Numbered from the stretch's first letter, positions 21,494 through 33,369 are shown. The stretch is DNA of 64,000 nt from Neoceratodus forsteri (GCA_016271365.2 CM028131.1:168892501-168956500), one strand, 5' to 3'. Numbers and translations are program-made. The notes: a model not told the origin generated them from the letters alone.

Positions 21494-24400
21494 GTTCCAG
21501 AGAGAGAGACAGACAGAGAGAGAGAGAGAGAGATAGAGCGAGATGCTTACTTTTGTGCTTATTATTCTTTTTAAAAGTATGGGTCTTACAATCCTGAACT
21601 GCACATCGTATTGCAGATAAAAACCAGTGACCTAATCCTAAACAGCTTGTTGAGGCAGAGTAACTCACAAGTTCACATTATTTAATTGCATCCTGTGGAA
21701 TTCACACTGACATCTGAAAAGAAATGTTCATTGTCCAGGAGGGTAGTGATGCCCTACTGAATGTTATGATCATTGCTTTGGGTCAATCTTAGAAGTTAGA
21801 CTTGATCTGAACTCCTGTTTACATTTTATTAATAGTGAAGAATTTTGCATCCAAAATGTATATGGCAATAAAAGCCATTAGCCATTAAGGGTTTTACCCT
21901 ATGATGCCCCATAATTTGTGACACTTAATACTGAGTGCCCAAAACGGAACCCTGGCCCACCTAGTGGTCGCATTTTCCACCAGGTTACCTAGTTAATAAT
22001 GTGCAGTTCATGCATATCCCAGTGACTTTAGATCTCACCTATTAAACTTGAAATAATTTTGTTTTATGTTGCACAACAAACATTTCCAACACTTTTTTTT
22101 TTAATAATGATGTTATTGGATACCCTGGCAGCATACCAGGTACTCATTAATGACCCCCTACACAGCCCCTGAAAAAGGGACCTTCGAGGCTCAGTGGGCC
22201 TACCCGGTCACCAAAATTTAATAAATAAATAATAAATAAATAATACACATACACACACAGGATTTTCACATCCTGACTGCTAGTGGTACATCTTATAACA
22301 GTATATGTACCCGAATGCACTAGGCATTTTGGTTTTGTTTTGTTTTTCTTTTTCTTATTTATAAAAAGAAAAATAGGTTTAGACTCAGACCTATTTGGCT
22401 CTGACATATTTATTTGAAATAAGACTGATATAGCCATTATTCAAGCAGATATGTTAAAGGTTCGTAATAGTATGAACTATAATATCATACCACCCCCCTC
22501 CCCATTACATGGTATGCATGGTCTTGCTCATTAAAAGCAATATACATTTACAGTATTAAATATATTGTGAAGGTGTTTAACCTGACAAATGTTCATGTTA
22601 ATGAATTAATTTCTGCTCACATTAAGGAAGCCGATGAGCATCACATAGCTAGGAAAGTCCTTTGCACTGTCTATGGCTATTATGTTCTTACAACCCTTTG
22701 GTTATCTCTTCCAGGATTTCTGAAATTAGGACATATCCTTGATCTCATACATGACAGACATATGGGTCAGTGGCATTGCCACATTTTGCACTTCCATTGC
22801 ATTTGTTAACAAATGTTTATTTGAATCTAGCACGGTTCCCTTGTCAGTGGCAAGGAACCTTGGATATGTCAACACACACAAGTATTGCTCCATTTTTTTG
22901 AAACTTATTCCTGCACAATCCAGGAAACCATATTTGTGACTCTCACAGTGTCATTGCTACATTTTCATCTGGCAACATCCATCTCTGATCATCTGGCAAC
23001 CATCCATTCTATTGGTCATCTTGATGGGAACTTTTATAGTGAAAGGTTGAAACTACCTCCTTTGCTTGTTTACCATGAAGTCTTGGAATTGTGACTGACT
23101 TTGAACTTTCATTGTCGTATCTGAAAGGATCAACACCTTTTATGCAGATGTGACATCTTCCAACTCATCTTACCAACTTGAGAATATTGGCCTAATAACT
23201 GAAATTAGGCTTCCTCTTGTGAACTTTCAAATTAACAGTATTCAGTCCAGCCAATTAAGATTCTACAATCAAGCTCATTGTTATGCATACTATGAAGCAA
23301 GTCTGGGGTGGGGCAATCTCCTAACTTCAGCAAGGAGACTCTTCTTCATTCGATCTAAAATCAAGAAATTCCTTTTGTTCACTGCTTGTTTACCAAGCCC
23401 CTCTGTCACCTCATACAAACTGAGTACAGTCATAAACTTTTACACTTTGTGTTGCCGTATGATCATCTTCAACTGAACACTGTTGCTATTCCATTGTAAC
23501 ACTTGATGTGCAATCTAATGCACCCACTGCTGAGGCCTCTGAAAATACTGCTGCCTCCTGAACATTTTGATCTACCTTTGGAAAATATGAATGCATTGAA
23601 TTTGAACTATGAATCTTCATCTACACTTGAAGACTCCCTGGATTTATACCTGGAACTGTTAGTAGTTTATGACTTGTGAACATTGATATTTCATGTCCTG
23701 TTTAAATTACCAACTGAAAAATGCAATCCTCCAAGGTGGTATATTCTGCAGATGTGGTACATTGTGCGGTGACCAACTATACAGTACAAGTCACATTATA
23801 CTGTTCCCTTAACTCAATGGTGTAGCATTGTTCAATGAGTTTCCTAATCTGTGCAGAATTTAATTCAATGAATTAGTAAAAGTTTAGTATTGGTTTGCAT
23901 CTAGCTGTTATGTGCTATAAGCTTTATTTTCATCTGAGTGCTTAGGAGTTTCATTTCAGAAGGCACACTAAACAACTCTTAAGGAATTCTGCAATATTTA
24001 TAAACAATGCTCATAAGGAATGCTGTGATATTTATAAACAATGCTCTAAATGAATGCTGTGATATTTATAAACAATGCCATGAAAATGCAGCTACTGCCA
24101 TTTCACTAAACAGTTACATCTGAGCTGAATAGGCAGTGAAGGATGGTTGGAAAATAGTTGAAAGCTTCAGCAGTTTGAGATGCCAGTCCAGTAGCATCAC
24201 AAAAAAACAATTCTATAGCAGTGAGTTGATGGAACAGTTTAATGTGACTTATACTGTGCATTCTTCTGTTATGGACTAAAAGTTATGCCAAGTGAACTTT
24301 TCTAACTTCCATTTTTACTCCCTAAAGAGGTAATAGATTATATGGTAATCACACCTATTCCCATCCTGGAACCAGATATCATTAAGTCTAGTCCTAACTA

Positions 24401-24750
24401 TCTTGATGTGCTATCTTGATTTTTACTTATTTTTAATATCCGTACAAGCAACTTAAGTTTCTCTCTTCAATTTCTTCCCCACAGGACAGATACACACCTG
24501 ATACATATCAGTATTTAATGATTGTTTTGACATTGAAAACCCTGTTGTGAAGTTTTATTCCAAATGTTTAAAGTAATACAAGGTTTACTAACTTTTTCCC
24601 TTATAATTACATTTTGCTGTTTAGCAAAACCATGAAACACCACCATGACCAGTTAAAATTCCTCTATCAGGCTCGTACCTCAGGTCTGTAGATGAATGGT
24701 GCCTAACCATCATCTTTTTGTTGTGTTGCCACTTTTGCAATTAGGGCAAC
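21494..24750 (+). other. 3' region of retrovirus copy 1 (env position), not recognised
   Basis: It opens with a GA-rich microsatellite (about 21500-21540) that is longer here than in copy 2. Short open frames occur (22567-22809, 22739-22939, 23150-23476), but none shows a fusion peptide, a furin site or a transmembrane segment I can defend. The sequence is well conserved with 35712-37771 of copy 2, apart from the SINE tail at 22150. From about 23960 to 24085 there is a triplicated ATGCTGTGATATTTATAAAC-type unit. Confidence 0.45.
22150..22244 (+). mobile_element. SINE 3'-tail fragment in retrovirus copy 1
   Basis: The sequence CCTGAAAAAGGGACC…CAGTGGGCC…GGTCACCAAAATT matches the reverse complement of the tail of the SINE at 45331-45765 and ends in AAAT repeats. 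Copy 2 reads ACACAGGGACGG at the same place without it (about 36357-36368), so it is either a copy 1 insertion or a deletion in copy 2. Confidence 0.7.
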
Positions 24751-24760
24751 AAAGAGGGGA
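24751..24760 (+). promoter_or_regulatory. Polypurine tract of retrovirus copy 1
   Basis: AAAGAGGGGA lies one base before the TG that starts LTR 2 at 24762. This is the expected place for plus-strand priming and fixes the LTR's 5' edge. Confidence 0.7.
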
Positions 24761-25399
24761 CTGTTGTGCCTCGGTTATGCCCCCTGTCATCCCACATACA
24801 CCTCATACTGTATTCCTGGTCTGTTATACTGTGATACTGCTATTTTGCACTAACATGGAGCTTTTAGGCACCCATCATATAAGCATGAGTGCCAGGAATG
24901 TGCTTTGCTGCTTATATATGCCAATGTTTACATCCTTCATAGGATTAGATCATGCATGACTATTATGCCTCACTATAATGTATTATGTTTGTCTTTTACA
25001 TATATTCCATATATAATCTACCTAATCACTGATAAGATGACTCTGAGGGATCATCAGTGAATATTTTACACACTATGGCCTGGATATTCAGACTGCACCT
25101 GGCAATGGCACCAGCATAGGTGCAGTGCAGCTGGGATGCACCGGGGTCAGAACCAGGTGATATTCAATGGTGATGTGCCACAGCACAGCACCATAGAATA
25201 TGGCACAGACTGCACATGGCACAGTGGCACTGTGCATGGCACACTGTACTAGACAGTAAACTGTCATTTGGAAGGTGGCTGTGTGACATAGAAACATAGA
25301 AACAAAGAAGTTGATGGCAGATAAGGACCACAAGGCCCATCCAGTCTGCCCATTTGTTTTTCTACCTTATAAATGTGCCATCGGCCTTTGCTCTGTCAG

Positions 25400-27332
25400 T
25401 GGCCTATCTATTCATAGTCATTTGTATTGCTCCCTTATGCCTATCCCATGCCTGTTTGAAGCCCTGCACTGTATTCATAGCCACCACTTCTTGTGGTAAG
25501 CTATTCCATGCATCCACCACTCTTTCTGTGAAAAAGAATTTCCTCACATTCCCCCTTAATCTGCCCCCCTCTAATCTCATGCTGTGTCCTCTTGTCCTGC
25601 TATTTTTCTTATATTTAAACATGTTAAACTCTTTCACCTTGTTAATGCCCTTAAGGTGTTTGAATGCCTCGATCATATCACCTCTCTCCCTCCTTTGCTC
25701 AAGGGTATACATATTAAGCTCTTTTAATCTGTCCTCATATGTCTTCTGATGCAGTTCCTGCACCATTTTGGTTGCTCTTCTCTGGACTGCCTCAATTTGG
25801 TTAATGTCCTTGTGAAGGTGTGGCCTCCAATACTGCACGAAGTACTCCAGATGGGGCCTAACCAGTGTCTTTTAAAGAGGGATTATTACCTCCCTCTTAT
25901 GACTTGTGATACCCTACTAATACACCCTAACACCCCCTAGCCTTACCTACTGCTTTTAGAGGTCTGCTTGATGATTTCAGGTCATCAGTGATGATGATGC
26001 CCAAGTCTCTTTCTTCCTTTGTGACTGCTAGCAACTCCTCCAAGCCTATAGATGGCTTCAGGGTTTCTCTTCCCTATGTGCATGATTTTGCACTTCTTTG
26101 CATTAAATCCCAGTTGCCACTCTTCTGACCATTTTGCTAGTTTATCCAGATCTCTTCATTCTGCCCACACCATCTGGATTATCTACTCTGTTGCAGATCT
26201 TGGTGTCATCTGCAAACAGACAAAGCCTTACCCTCTAGTCCATCTGCAAGGTCACTAATGAAGATGTTGAAGAGGACTGGCCCCAGGACTGATCCCCTGA
26301 GGTACCCACTTGTGACTTGCATCTCTTCTGACTGTATACCATTTACCACCACTCTCTGTTTTCTGCCATTCAACCAGTTTGCCACCCAGTTGACCAACTT
26401 CTGACCCACCTGAGCCTACCCAGCTTATTTATCAATCTTCTATGTGGAACAGTGTCAAAAGCTTTGCTGAAGTCAAGGTAGGCGACATCAACTGCTCCCC
26501 CTTGGTCCACCACTCCGGTTACCCAGTCAAAGAAATCTATGAGATTAGTTTGACAGGACCTTCCTTTTGTAAACCCATGCTGTCTTGGATCCTGTGTCCC
26601 TATGGATTCCAGGTGTTGCACTATCCTTTCCTTAAGATCGTGATCGATCACTCCGCTCGGCCGACATGGAGTTGTTAGAGATTCCAAGAGTGAGTTTAAA
26701 ATCCTCTGGCAGCAGAGCATTCTTGCATGCTGCACCCACTCTTTGGAACTCTCTACCTTGCCAGTTACGGCAGTGCACCTCCGTGGAGATATTTAAGAGA
26801 GACCTGAAAACGTATTTGTGGAATATGGCCTTTTTAGATAATTAAGTTATTTATTAATGTCTGGTTTTTATTATAAATATGCTATTTTGTGGATATGTTG
26901 ACCTTTTATGGATATTTTATGTTTTTTATTTAGAGTTTTGAATTGTTTTAGAACTGTTCAGCACCTTGATACACTGAAAGGTGCTATACAAATACAGTTA
27001 TTATTATTATTATTAAGGAGTGCCTCCATAATCTTGCCCACTACTGAGGTAAGACTGACTGGTATGTAATTTCCTGCCTCCTCCCTGCTACCACTTTTGT
27101 GGAGCGGGATCACATGAGCCCTTCTCCAGTCTTCTGGGACCTCTCCTGTGCTCAGAGACTCACTAAACAGTTCTGCAAATGGCTCTGCTAGTTCCACCTT
27201 TAGCTCCTTAAGTACCCTGGGATGTATGCCATCAGGTCCCATTGCCTTATCCACCCTGAGCTTAGCAAGCTCTTGTACAACCCTTTCTTTTGTGAAGGGA
27301 GTAGTGTTCACCTCCCTACCCCCTGTGTCCAT
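25400..27332 (-). pseudogene. CR1 ORF2 remnant (reverse transcriptase only)
   Basis: Read right to left: MDKAMGPDGIHPRVLKELK (about 27260-27200), RRAHVIPLHKSGSREEAG, then (after the L2 insertion) HGFTKGRSCQTNLIDFFDW, VDVAYLDFSKAFDTVPHRR (about 26505-26445) and [20 protein letters not shown]. The frame is lost just at the catalytic FADD loop (about 26215), so this copy lacks it in frame. The C-terminal part (25838-25404) is open with [20 protein letters not shown], the best-preserved C-terminus of this subfamily in the window. Confidence 0.85.
26637..27012 (+). mobile_element. L2-type LINE 3' end inserted in the CR1
   Basis: It encodes an L2-type C-terminus (FLHAAPTLWNSLPCQLRQ, then VEIFKRDLKTYLW, about 26728-26823) followed by an untranslated region. 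That ends GGTGCTATACAAAT and ATT repeats, the usual L2-like 3' end. TTAAG flanks it on both sides (26632-26636 and 27013-27017), and removing it restores the CR1 sequence CTTAAGGAGTGCC seen at 10994-11006. Confidence 0.85.
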
Positions 27333-27439
27333 TATACTGAGCTGTGGACCCTGCCCTCTGTGTGGTATGCAGGTGGTTTGCAGCCGCCAGCCGATGATGG
27401 GGGGATGGGGCGGGCAGGGGATCCTGTGTGGGTAGGTGG

Positions 27440-27610
27440 GGTGGGAGGTGCCACTGGATCACCAGGGTATGTATTTATGTCATTTCACTGGTGATCGTGG
27501 CTGGGGCAGGGGAACCACTAGACCACCAGGGAATATAGTTATTACATTCTACCAGTGATTGTGGCTATGGGAGGGAAGGGGTACCACTAGACTACCAGGG
27601 ATGATATGGG
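27440..27610. repeat. Small tandem repeat inside the TIR element
   Basis: About two and a half units of roughly 66-70 bases, each starting near CCACTRGAYYACCAGGG and containing a reversed complement of its own start (CACTGGTGATC in the first). Each unit can therefore fold back on itself. Confidence 0.65.
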
Positions 27611-27989
27611 TGCTTGTGGATGGTTTCCTGGGTGGGCAGGAGGCCATCCATGGCAGGCATCATCTGTGTTACACCCTGCAATACAGCACCCTGTCTGTGG
27701 GTAGCCATCAGTTGTTCCTGTTTTTTCATGGCACAACTTTGTGCCCAGGTTTACGGCACATCTGAGGGTTGTGCCAGCATATGCCCGCACATCCCGGGCT
27801 GAATAGCGGGATGTGCTGAATATGTATGGGCATGCTCCTTCAGATGCTCTGCATATGACTGCAGTGCACCCCAGGGCATTGGGACTTGTGCTGTGCATGC
27901 CCCTGAATACTGGGCCAGGGTTATTGATTATGGGTTGTGCCTGGTGCAACTTAGTTGCACCAGACACAACCCCTTTGAATATCCAGGCC

Positions 27990-28045
<56 letters not shown>
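27990..28045. repeat. (TA)n microsatellite in LTR 2
   Basis: TA repeat of about 55 bases with one C. It is in the same LTR position as the repeats in LTR 1 and LTR 3, and it abuts the right end of the TIR element. Confidence 0.95.
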
Positions 28046-28048
<3 letters not shown>

Positions 28049-29074
28049 TATGTATACTCTCATATAATCATATGTGGTTGTGGCTAGTCAGCACTTTTCT
28101 TTGTCTAAGCTAGTTGAGGCAGAGAGAAAACCTTTGTTATATCTTATACACTGGCAAGAAATGCCACGTGTAATTTGAACCTGTTACCCTTTCTTTTGTC
28201 CAAGCTATAATGCAAATGGGAGCATATTATTCGTCTCATATGATACTAATTAGTAATTCTGTCTCCTAAGTCATTATCCAATACATATTGTTTCTCATAT
28301 CTGTAACTATGAGGTAATCTCTGTTGCTATGCTGTTATCTGTAGTATTTAGCCTTCTGCAAACTCTCAGCCCATTATCCTTTTCTGTAGCATGTCAACCT
28401 GTTTATACTTGGAATGGGGTGAGAGTTGGACCTCGCTACCCAATGGCACACTCTGGTGTCTCTCGCTGTATGGAGAATTGTGGTGGTGATGGGGTAGGGG
28501 CTCTTCCCTGACATCTCATTTCCCCACTTTTGTCGGTTTAACCCTAACTGATGTATTACCAAAGGTTTTGGCAGTGCATATTAATTATATATAGAAGGGG
28601 AAGATGGGGAGAGAGAATGAGATCTTGGAGAACCTGAGATCCTACAATTCTGGAGATTATGTACATTCTTCAGGAGAATGGTGAGAAAATCATCTCCCTT
28701 GTGATTTTCTTTGTCACATGCTTGACGTAAGTAGTATAATAAACATTTATTAGTACTCTTGCTTATTTACAAATGTTTCTTGGCAGACCCCGAAGACATA
28801 AGAATCTGTATTATTAATATTATTATTATTTACCCTACACACTAAGAGTGTTTAGGCAATAAGGTGAGCAGGACACAGGACATGTAGGAGCCTCCCGGGA
28901 CTGCAGCAGGGGTGGAGCCTAGGCACACATCAGTGGTACACAGAAAGCACAGCTTTAAATGGATGGGACCATCATGCAGCACCATGTGCAGCAGGCAGCG
29001 TAACACGTGAGTGCAGTGGCTTTTTTGCACAATAGTTTGAATTGTATTAAAGTTTTTAAATCAACATTAATGTG

Positions 29075-29235
29075 TAGACATGGAACTTATATTCCTATTT
29101 AATTATATTTTGCATTTTGTATTACTTTGTCTTATGATGTTTTTGTATGTATCTTTGACTGACCATGGGTCGTACCTGTAAAAGAGATTGTATCCCAGTG
29201 TACTTACCTGTGCATAAATCAAATCAAATCAAATG
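29075..29235 (+). repeat. LINE-like 3' tail ending in AAATC repeats
   Basis: The sequence CTGTAAAAGAGATTGTATCCC followed by ACTTACCTG and three AAATC units resembles the 3' ends of L2/CR1-group LINEs. An equal copy lies at about 38800-38956, so it was in place before the local duplication. Confidence 0.4.
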
Positions 29236-29402
29236 GTAGATGAGTGAGCAACTGACACACCATACTGCGATCATCATAATACCAACATGAGATGCAGGGC
29301 TGCCTGTAGGCACCCTCCATCACTGTGGATGCTAGTCCCACTCTAATGATAGGGGCCTCTAGTACAGAAGCTGTGTAGGCCATCAGTCTGGCGATGTTCA
29401 AG

Positions 29403-29600
29403 GTTTTTTTTTTATATATTTTATTGAGGTACTGCATATCACAAAAGCAAAAAGTAGCATGGCATTACAATATGGTGACAGTGGACAGCATAGCCATATT
29501 CCAGATTGACATATTGTGGTCAAGAAAGTAGGAAAGACCATTATGGCCATAACTAAACATAGCATATCACTAAGGTCCATTTTCATATTCTGCAGAAAGG
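29403..29600 (-). repeat. Probable poly(A)-tailed insertion remnant
   Basis: A T-run (29404-29413) followed by TATATTTTATTGAGGTACTG looks like the reversed 3' end of a poly(A)-retroposed sequence. The same stretch is in the duplicate at 39128-39320. No target duplication could be assigned. Confidence 0.35.
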
Positions 29601-32258
29601 ATCAAGGGTGTAGTAGCACATGGTACCTACCGTGTACCACAAGAGTACAATTAAATTCCATTATGAGTAAGTAGCCATTAAATATCACAAGCCCATTTAC
29701 ACTGAAATGACATTGTTACTGATGGCACGCATCAGACGATCCCAAATTTGCTGTAATAAAATCCCCTGGCCTTTAACATTGATGTCCCGATGGTGTTGTA
29801 TGCATGGCACTGCCTGTGTACTGTGGAATTATCACACAATGGGCATCACAGTGTTGGTTAGTCACCACCAGCTATGCATCAGAATGCCAAAGCAATACAT
29901 ACTATGGTACATTCAGTGCCCATCAAGGGCATGGGGTGTGTCACTGGAAACATTACATAATGACATGGCTACATCATCACGCGTGACTGCACCCACCAGG
30001 AGTACATACTACAATAAGGCACAGACACAGCTGGATGCACTACTACTGCTTGTGTAGAGTACTCATTGGATCATCAAATGCCTATGAGTACAAAGTGGAA
30101 GATGAGAAGCACACACTTTTTAGCTTCAGACTTCGCATTAACACTGTCAGTGTCTGAATGCCACAGCTTTAACTTACGGCACATAACATACCTTAGAAAT
30201 ATTTACATTTCTCTTCAAGGATTATATCACAATGGCACAACAGTTGAGGCTAATTCAGAAAAACATTGCACTAAATTCCAGCCACATCATGCTTCAGTAA
30301 AGAGTAACATCTATTGTTTATGTCTTCTTAAACAATTAGCATCACAGTTAAAATTTTTTAGGCTTTTTAACCCGGTCTACACTTTATTAATAGAGATACA
30401 TAACATGAATACAAGTGTTAGTCATCTGGTAGCATATACAGTATTATGCTTGAACATTGCATAATTTGAATTATATAAATGGGAACTGTTTAAGTAGAAG
30501 CTAAGGGCTAACTTAACAAATTCAGTAGATGGATGCTCACAAAGTACAGTGATTATAATGTCATGTTCAGTTGGAAGCGGTCACTATGGCATTAAATATC
30601 TATGTTTTTTTAAACCAATTACTATAACACGCATCAAGACAGGACACTATGAAGCTAATCTCTCAGGAGACATGTACAAGAATCATGTATGTATAAATGT
30701 TTAAAGGCATCAGTAATAATCCTAGCAGTTTATAAAATATGTACAACAGTGTCCTAGCTACAAGAATAGCCATACTGATATTTTTAAAGTGTTTACAGGA
30801 TTTAAAAGCATGACAAAATGAGAAGATTTGTGTAACATTTTGAAGAGAGTAGGTTCTACACTATGCCACAGGTGGAAGGTCAAAGGCAGTGTCCTCTAGC
30901 AGATTTTTATTTGTAGATTTCCACAGGAAACATTTGACCATAGAATCTGGCTTGGCTGGGCAAGCCTTTCACATAAAGTCAGGTAAATTGCACCAGTCCT
31001 TGCAAGGTATCGTATCATGACCTGTTACAGTATTTTGTCATCAAATGTATGCTACGAAATTATGTTATTTTATTCACTGTATTTGATCTCGATCTAAAAA
31101 GTCCAAGATCCATGGGTGTGCAAGCACCTTAAATGCATAGATTCTAGTTAGTGTCTCTGCATTTGCAGTTGATGTGTTTGACAAACATCAATCACTAGTT
31201 GTGCAGAAACAGCATGCTTAAAGGGTATTGAACTCATTACAGTGGAATCAGTTTTGTAATCAACAGGCATTGGTTAGCCCTACAGAAAACATTGTTTAAA
31301 ATAAGTAAAGCAACTGAATAATTGAATGTGGGAGTTATTTTATTAGTACATTTTCTTTTTTTTTGGCTCACCATGATATTTTGAAAATGATTAATTAAGC
31401 CTAAGCATCCTATGGTTTTATTATTGAAACCATAATATGAAGAAAACTATAATTTCTATTATATATGTGTATGAAAATTACTTGCCAACGGGTTGTTCTG
31501 TAAAATTACTGTTTATTAAGTTTGTATTCACTTTTATTTTGTTTATCAAACCCGACCACCAAGGGCCCCAAAGAAGTGTCCCCCTCGGCCATGAAACACT
31601 AGCCAGAGAATGTTGGTGGCACATTAAATAACTGGCATAAAGAAAAAACAATTTTCAACATAAAAGGACTTGAAGAGTCTTCCTTCACAATTTCAAAATT
31701 TCCATCAGTGACTATTCTTGCTGTTGACCTTATGCCACATAAATCCAGCTCTGGTGAGATGCAGTAGGGAGGCACATATTGCAGGTGGCACTGGAAATAG
31801 CTCTGATTCAGGCATGCTGCAGCAGGTGATGTATGCTGCACACGGTATGTCATAGGGATGTACTGGTGCAACAGTTGCCAGTGCCTACCGCAACCGCTTG
31901 TGGCAAGACAGACCTGACAAACAGTGACTGACATACCACCTGGGACATTACTGTCACCACCCTCAATGAACCAAGGCTGCTGTAAATGGACATGCCATAA
32001 AATGGTGTAATGTATGTCAAGGCACAGTACCCACACAAGGCAGCATGATTTGTGCAATGACAATCAAACATTTGCAATGACAATCAAACCGGTGGATGAC
32101 ACAGCCTCTGCCACACCATAGTGTCAGTCATAGAACAGTGTCTCTGGGCCAGGTGAGGGTCCAGAACCACAACTGCCAATGTTCTGCCCCCACAAGCATT
32201 CATGAACCCAGGCGAGACACACATTGACATCCATCTCCCCTAGCAGAATCATTACAGG

Positions 32259-33369
32259 CTCAGCTGCAGTGTCTCTGTCAAGACAATGAATTTCTCTCTA
32301 ATGACAGAAGCAGCAGAGACCTGTATGCCTTAAGGGATAATACTGAAAAGGCAAAACTTATTAGGAAAAAAGTTTTTCAAATAAATGGTGTTCTGGCTAA
32401 CAACGCTGATTCCTTACGTTCTGAAAACAAGGAACTTAGGGATGATAAGTCTGAAGTAAAACTGAAAGAGTTAATGTACCAGTATTTCAACACCAGACCT
32501 TGACTAAATAACATAAATTATTGTGTTTTGAGTACAGCAGACTTGATATAAATGTTTTGAATCTAAACTGTGACACAGCTTCTGTTGATAAAAGGCAAGT
32601 ATTACAAGATGAGAATGTCTTGCAATCTGAAAACAAGGCACTTTACAGTGTGCTAACTCCTGTATCTGAACAGTTAGAATGTAGGAGTAAAAAGTCAGAT
32701 ATGGCGAACTTCCACCATCAGCCAGAGGTTTTGGCAGGGCATACTACCTTAATGCCCATAGACCTTGCCTGTTCTGATGTTGAAGAGTTTGAATTTGAAC
32801 ACTCACAGTATGCTGTGGGGTGGACTAGAACAAAGGCTAGCCACTTGTTTTTCTGTGATTCACAAAATGGAGTATTGTTAGAGTCTCAAAATGGTGGACA
32901 CACATGTCATCAGGTTGCATCCCCATACCATGCCCAAGATGGCCGCTCATGGTCATGTGATGATGGTCACAACACAGTAACCCAAGATGCCCATGATGTA
33001 ATCCAAAATGGCTGACCACCACATCACAGAGGTTTGATCATGCAGTTACAGGGACCCGAGATTACTGCCATAACCAAACAAAATATACTGGAGTTTTTTG
33101 TCATGATTAATAATGTTTCTAGTAAAACTAGTGTTTCTGAGGGATGGAAGATTCTCATTAAAAATAATGTTGATGTACTTCTGAATGAGGCTGGTACGCA
33201 ACCACCTGTCATGAAGTCAGTGTCTGACACTGCAGAAGAAGCAACTTCTGCTAGCAATGTTTACTATATTACAGCGTCCTTGGTTAAGGAACATATTGCA
33301 GTTAATTACATGGAATGTTGTGATTTTTCCCTATGCAATTTAACATTAGCCTTCCCTGAGAAGGACTAA
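32259..33369 (+). pseudogene. Gag-like coiled-coil region of retrovirus copy 2
   Basis: It matches 17518-18620 of copy 1. Open stretches are 32521-33015 and 33034-33369, the second longer than in copy 1 because a stop there is absent. Composition and heptad-like content are as in copy 1. The first 130 codons or so of the copy 1 frame are missing, having been replaced by Harbinger-related DNA. No Gag motif is recognised. Confidence 0.48.

Larger units (their letters stand above)
16762..24761 (+). mobile_element. Endogenous retrovirus internal region, copy 1
   Basis: Bounded by LTR 1 and LTR 2. In order it has a primer site, a coiled-coil Gag-like region, a repeat-rich reading frame leading into the RNase H part of pol, an integrase remnant, a candidate splice acceptor, a long unrecognised 3' part where env would be, and a polypurine tract. 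No protease and no catalytic core of reverse transcriptase can be found. The RNase H carries the retrovirus-type arrangement of a degenerate connection domain followed by a second RNase H, which is why I call it an endogenous retrovirus rather than Gypsy. Confidence 0.72.
25286..27357 (-). mobile_element. CR1 LINE, 5'-truncated, inserted in the TIR element
   Basis: The tail at the left (CATAGAAACATAG) follows directly on a 7-base CTGTGTG (25279-25285) that recurs at the other edge (27358-27364), giving a 7-base target duplication. The subfamily is the same as the 9647 copy. It ends 5'-truncated just upstream of the RT domain and is itself interrupted by an L2 tail at 26637. Confidence 0.82.
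25077..27989. mobile_element. TIR (MITE-like) DNA element in LTR 2, split by a CR1
   Basis: Perfect 14-base terminal inverted repeats GGCCTGGATATTCA at 25077-25090 and 27976-27989, flanked by TAT on both sides (25074-25076 and 27990-27992). LTR 1 has the empty site. Beside the right end is an 18-base inverted repeat with one mismatch (27933-27950 and 27954-27971). Without the CR1 it is about 840 bases long and has no coding capacity. A 3-base duplication and this type of terminus fit a Harbinger-like non-autonomous element, but TAT is not the classic target. Confidence 0.8.
24762..28858 (+). repeat. Endogenous retrovirus LTR 2 (shared middle LTR, with nested insertions)
   Basis: This is the 3' LTR of copy 1 and at the same time the 5' LTR of copy 2. 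It begins TGTTGTGCC and ends near TTTAGGCA. Without the TIR element at 25077-27989 it is about 1.18 kb. It carries an AATAAA at about 28739. It shares all segments with LTR 1 and its 3' two-thirds with LTR 3. Confidence 0.82.
28859..32258 (-). mobile_element. Harbinger-related segment in retrovirus copy 2, without transposase
   Basis: It replaces about 0.75 kb of retroviral leader (compare 16762-17518). Its parts recur in the Harbinger copies at 38581-45330 and 52119-64000: 29235-29915 matches 38956-39620, 29800-30600 matches 52119-52905, 30600-31690 matches 62095-63180, and 31986-32258 matches 39622-39885. It ends abruptly where retroviral sequence resumes (GGCTCAGCTGCAGTG at about 32260). 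Short frames on the minus strand (31599-32063) match no family I know. Strand is taken from the transposase in the related copy. Confidence 0.6.

Noticed and set aside
22567..23476. Retroviral env gene
   Set aside because: Position fits, but I found no surface-transmembrane cleavage site, fusion peptide or membrane anchor in any frame of either copy.
29707..30057. Open frames in the Harbinger segment as a possible Myb-like partner gene
   Set aside because: Neither strand shows the tryptophan spacing of a Myb/SANT domain. The longest frames differ between the copies.
31599..32063. Minus-strand frame of 154 codons in the Harbinger segment
   Set aside because: The related copy near 62847-63143 keeps only part of it, and no family was recognised. 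It is left as an unassigned frame within the element.
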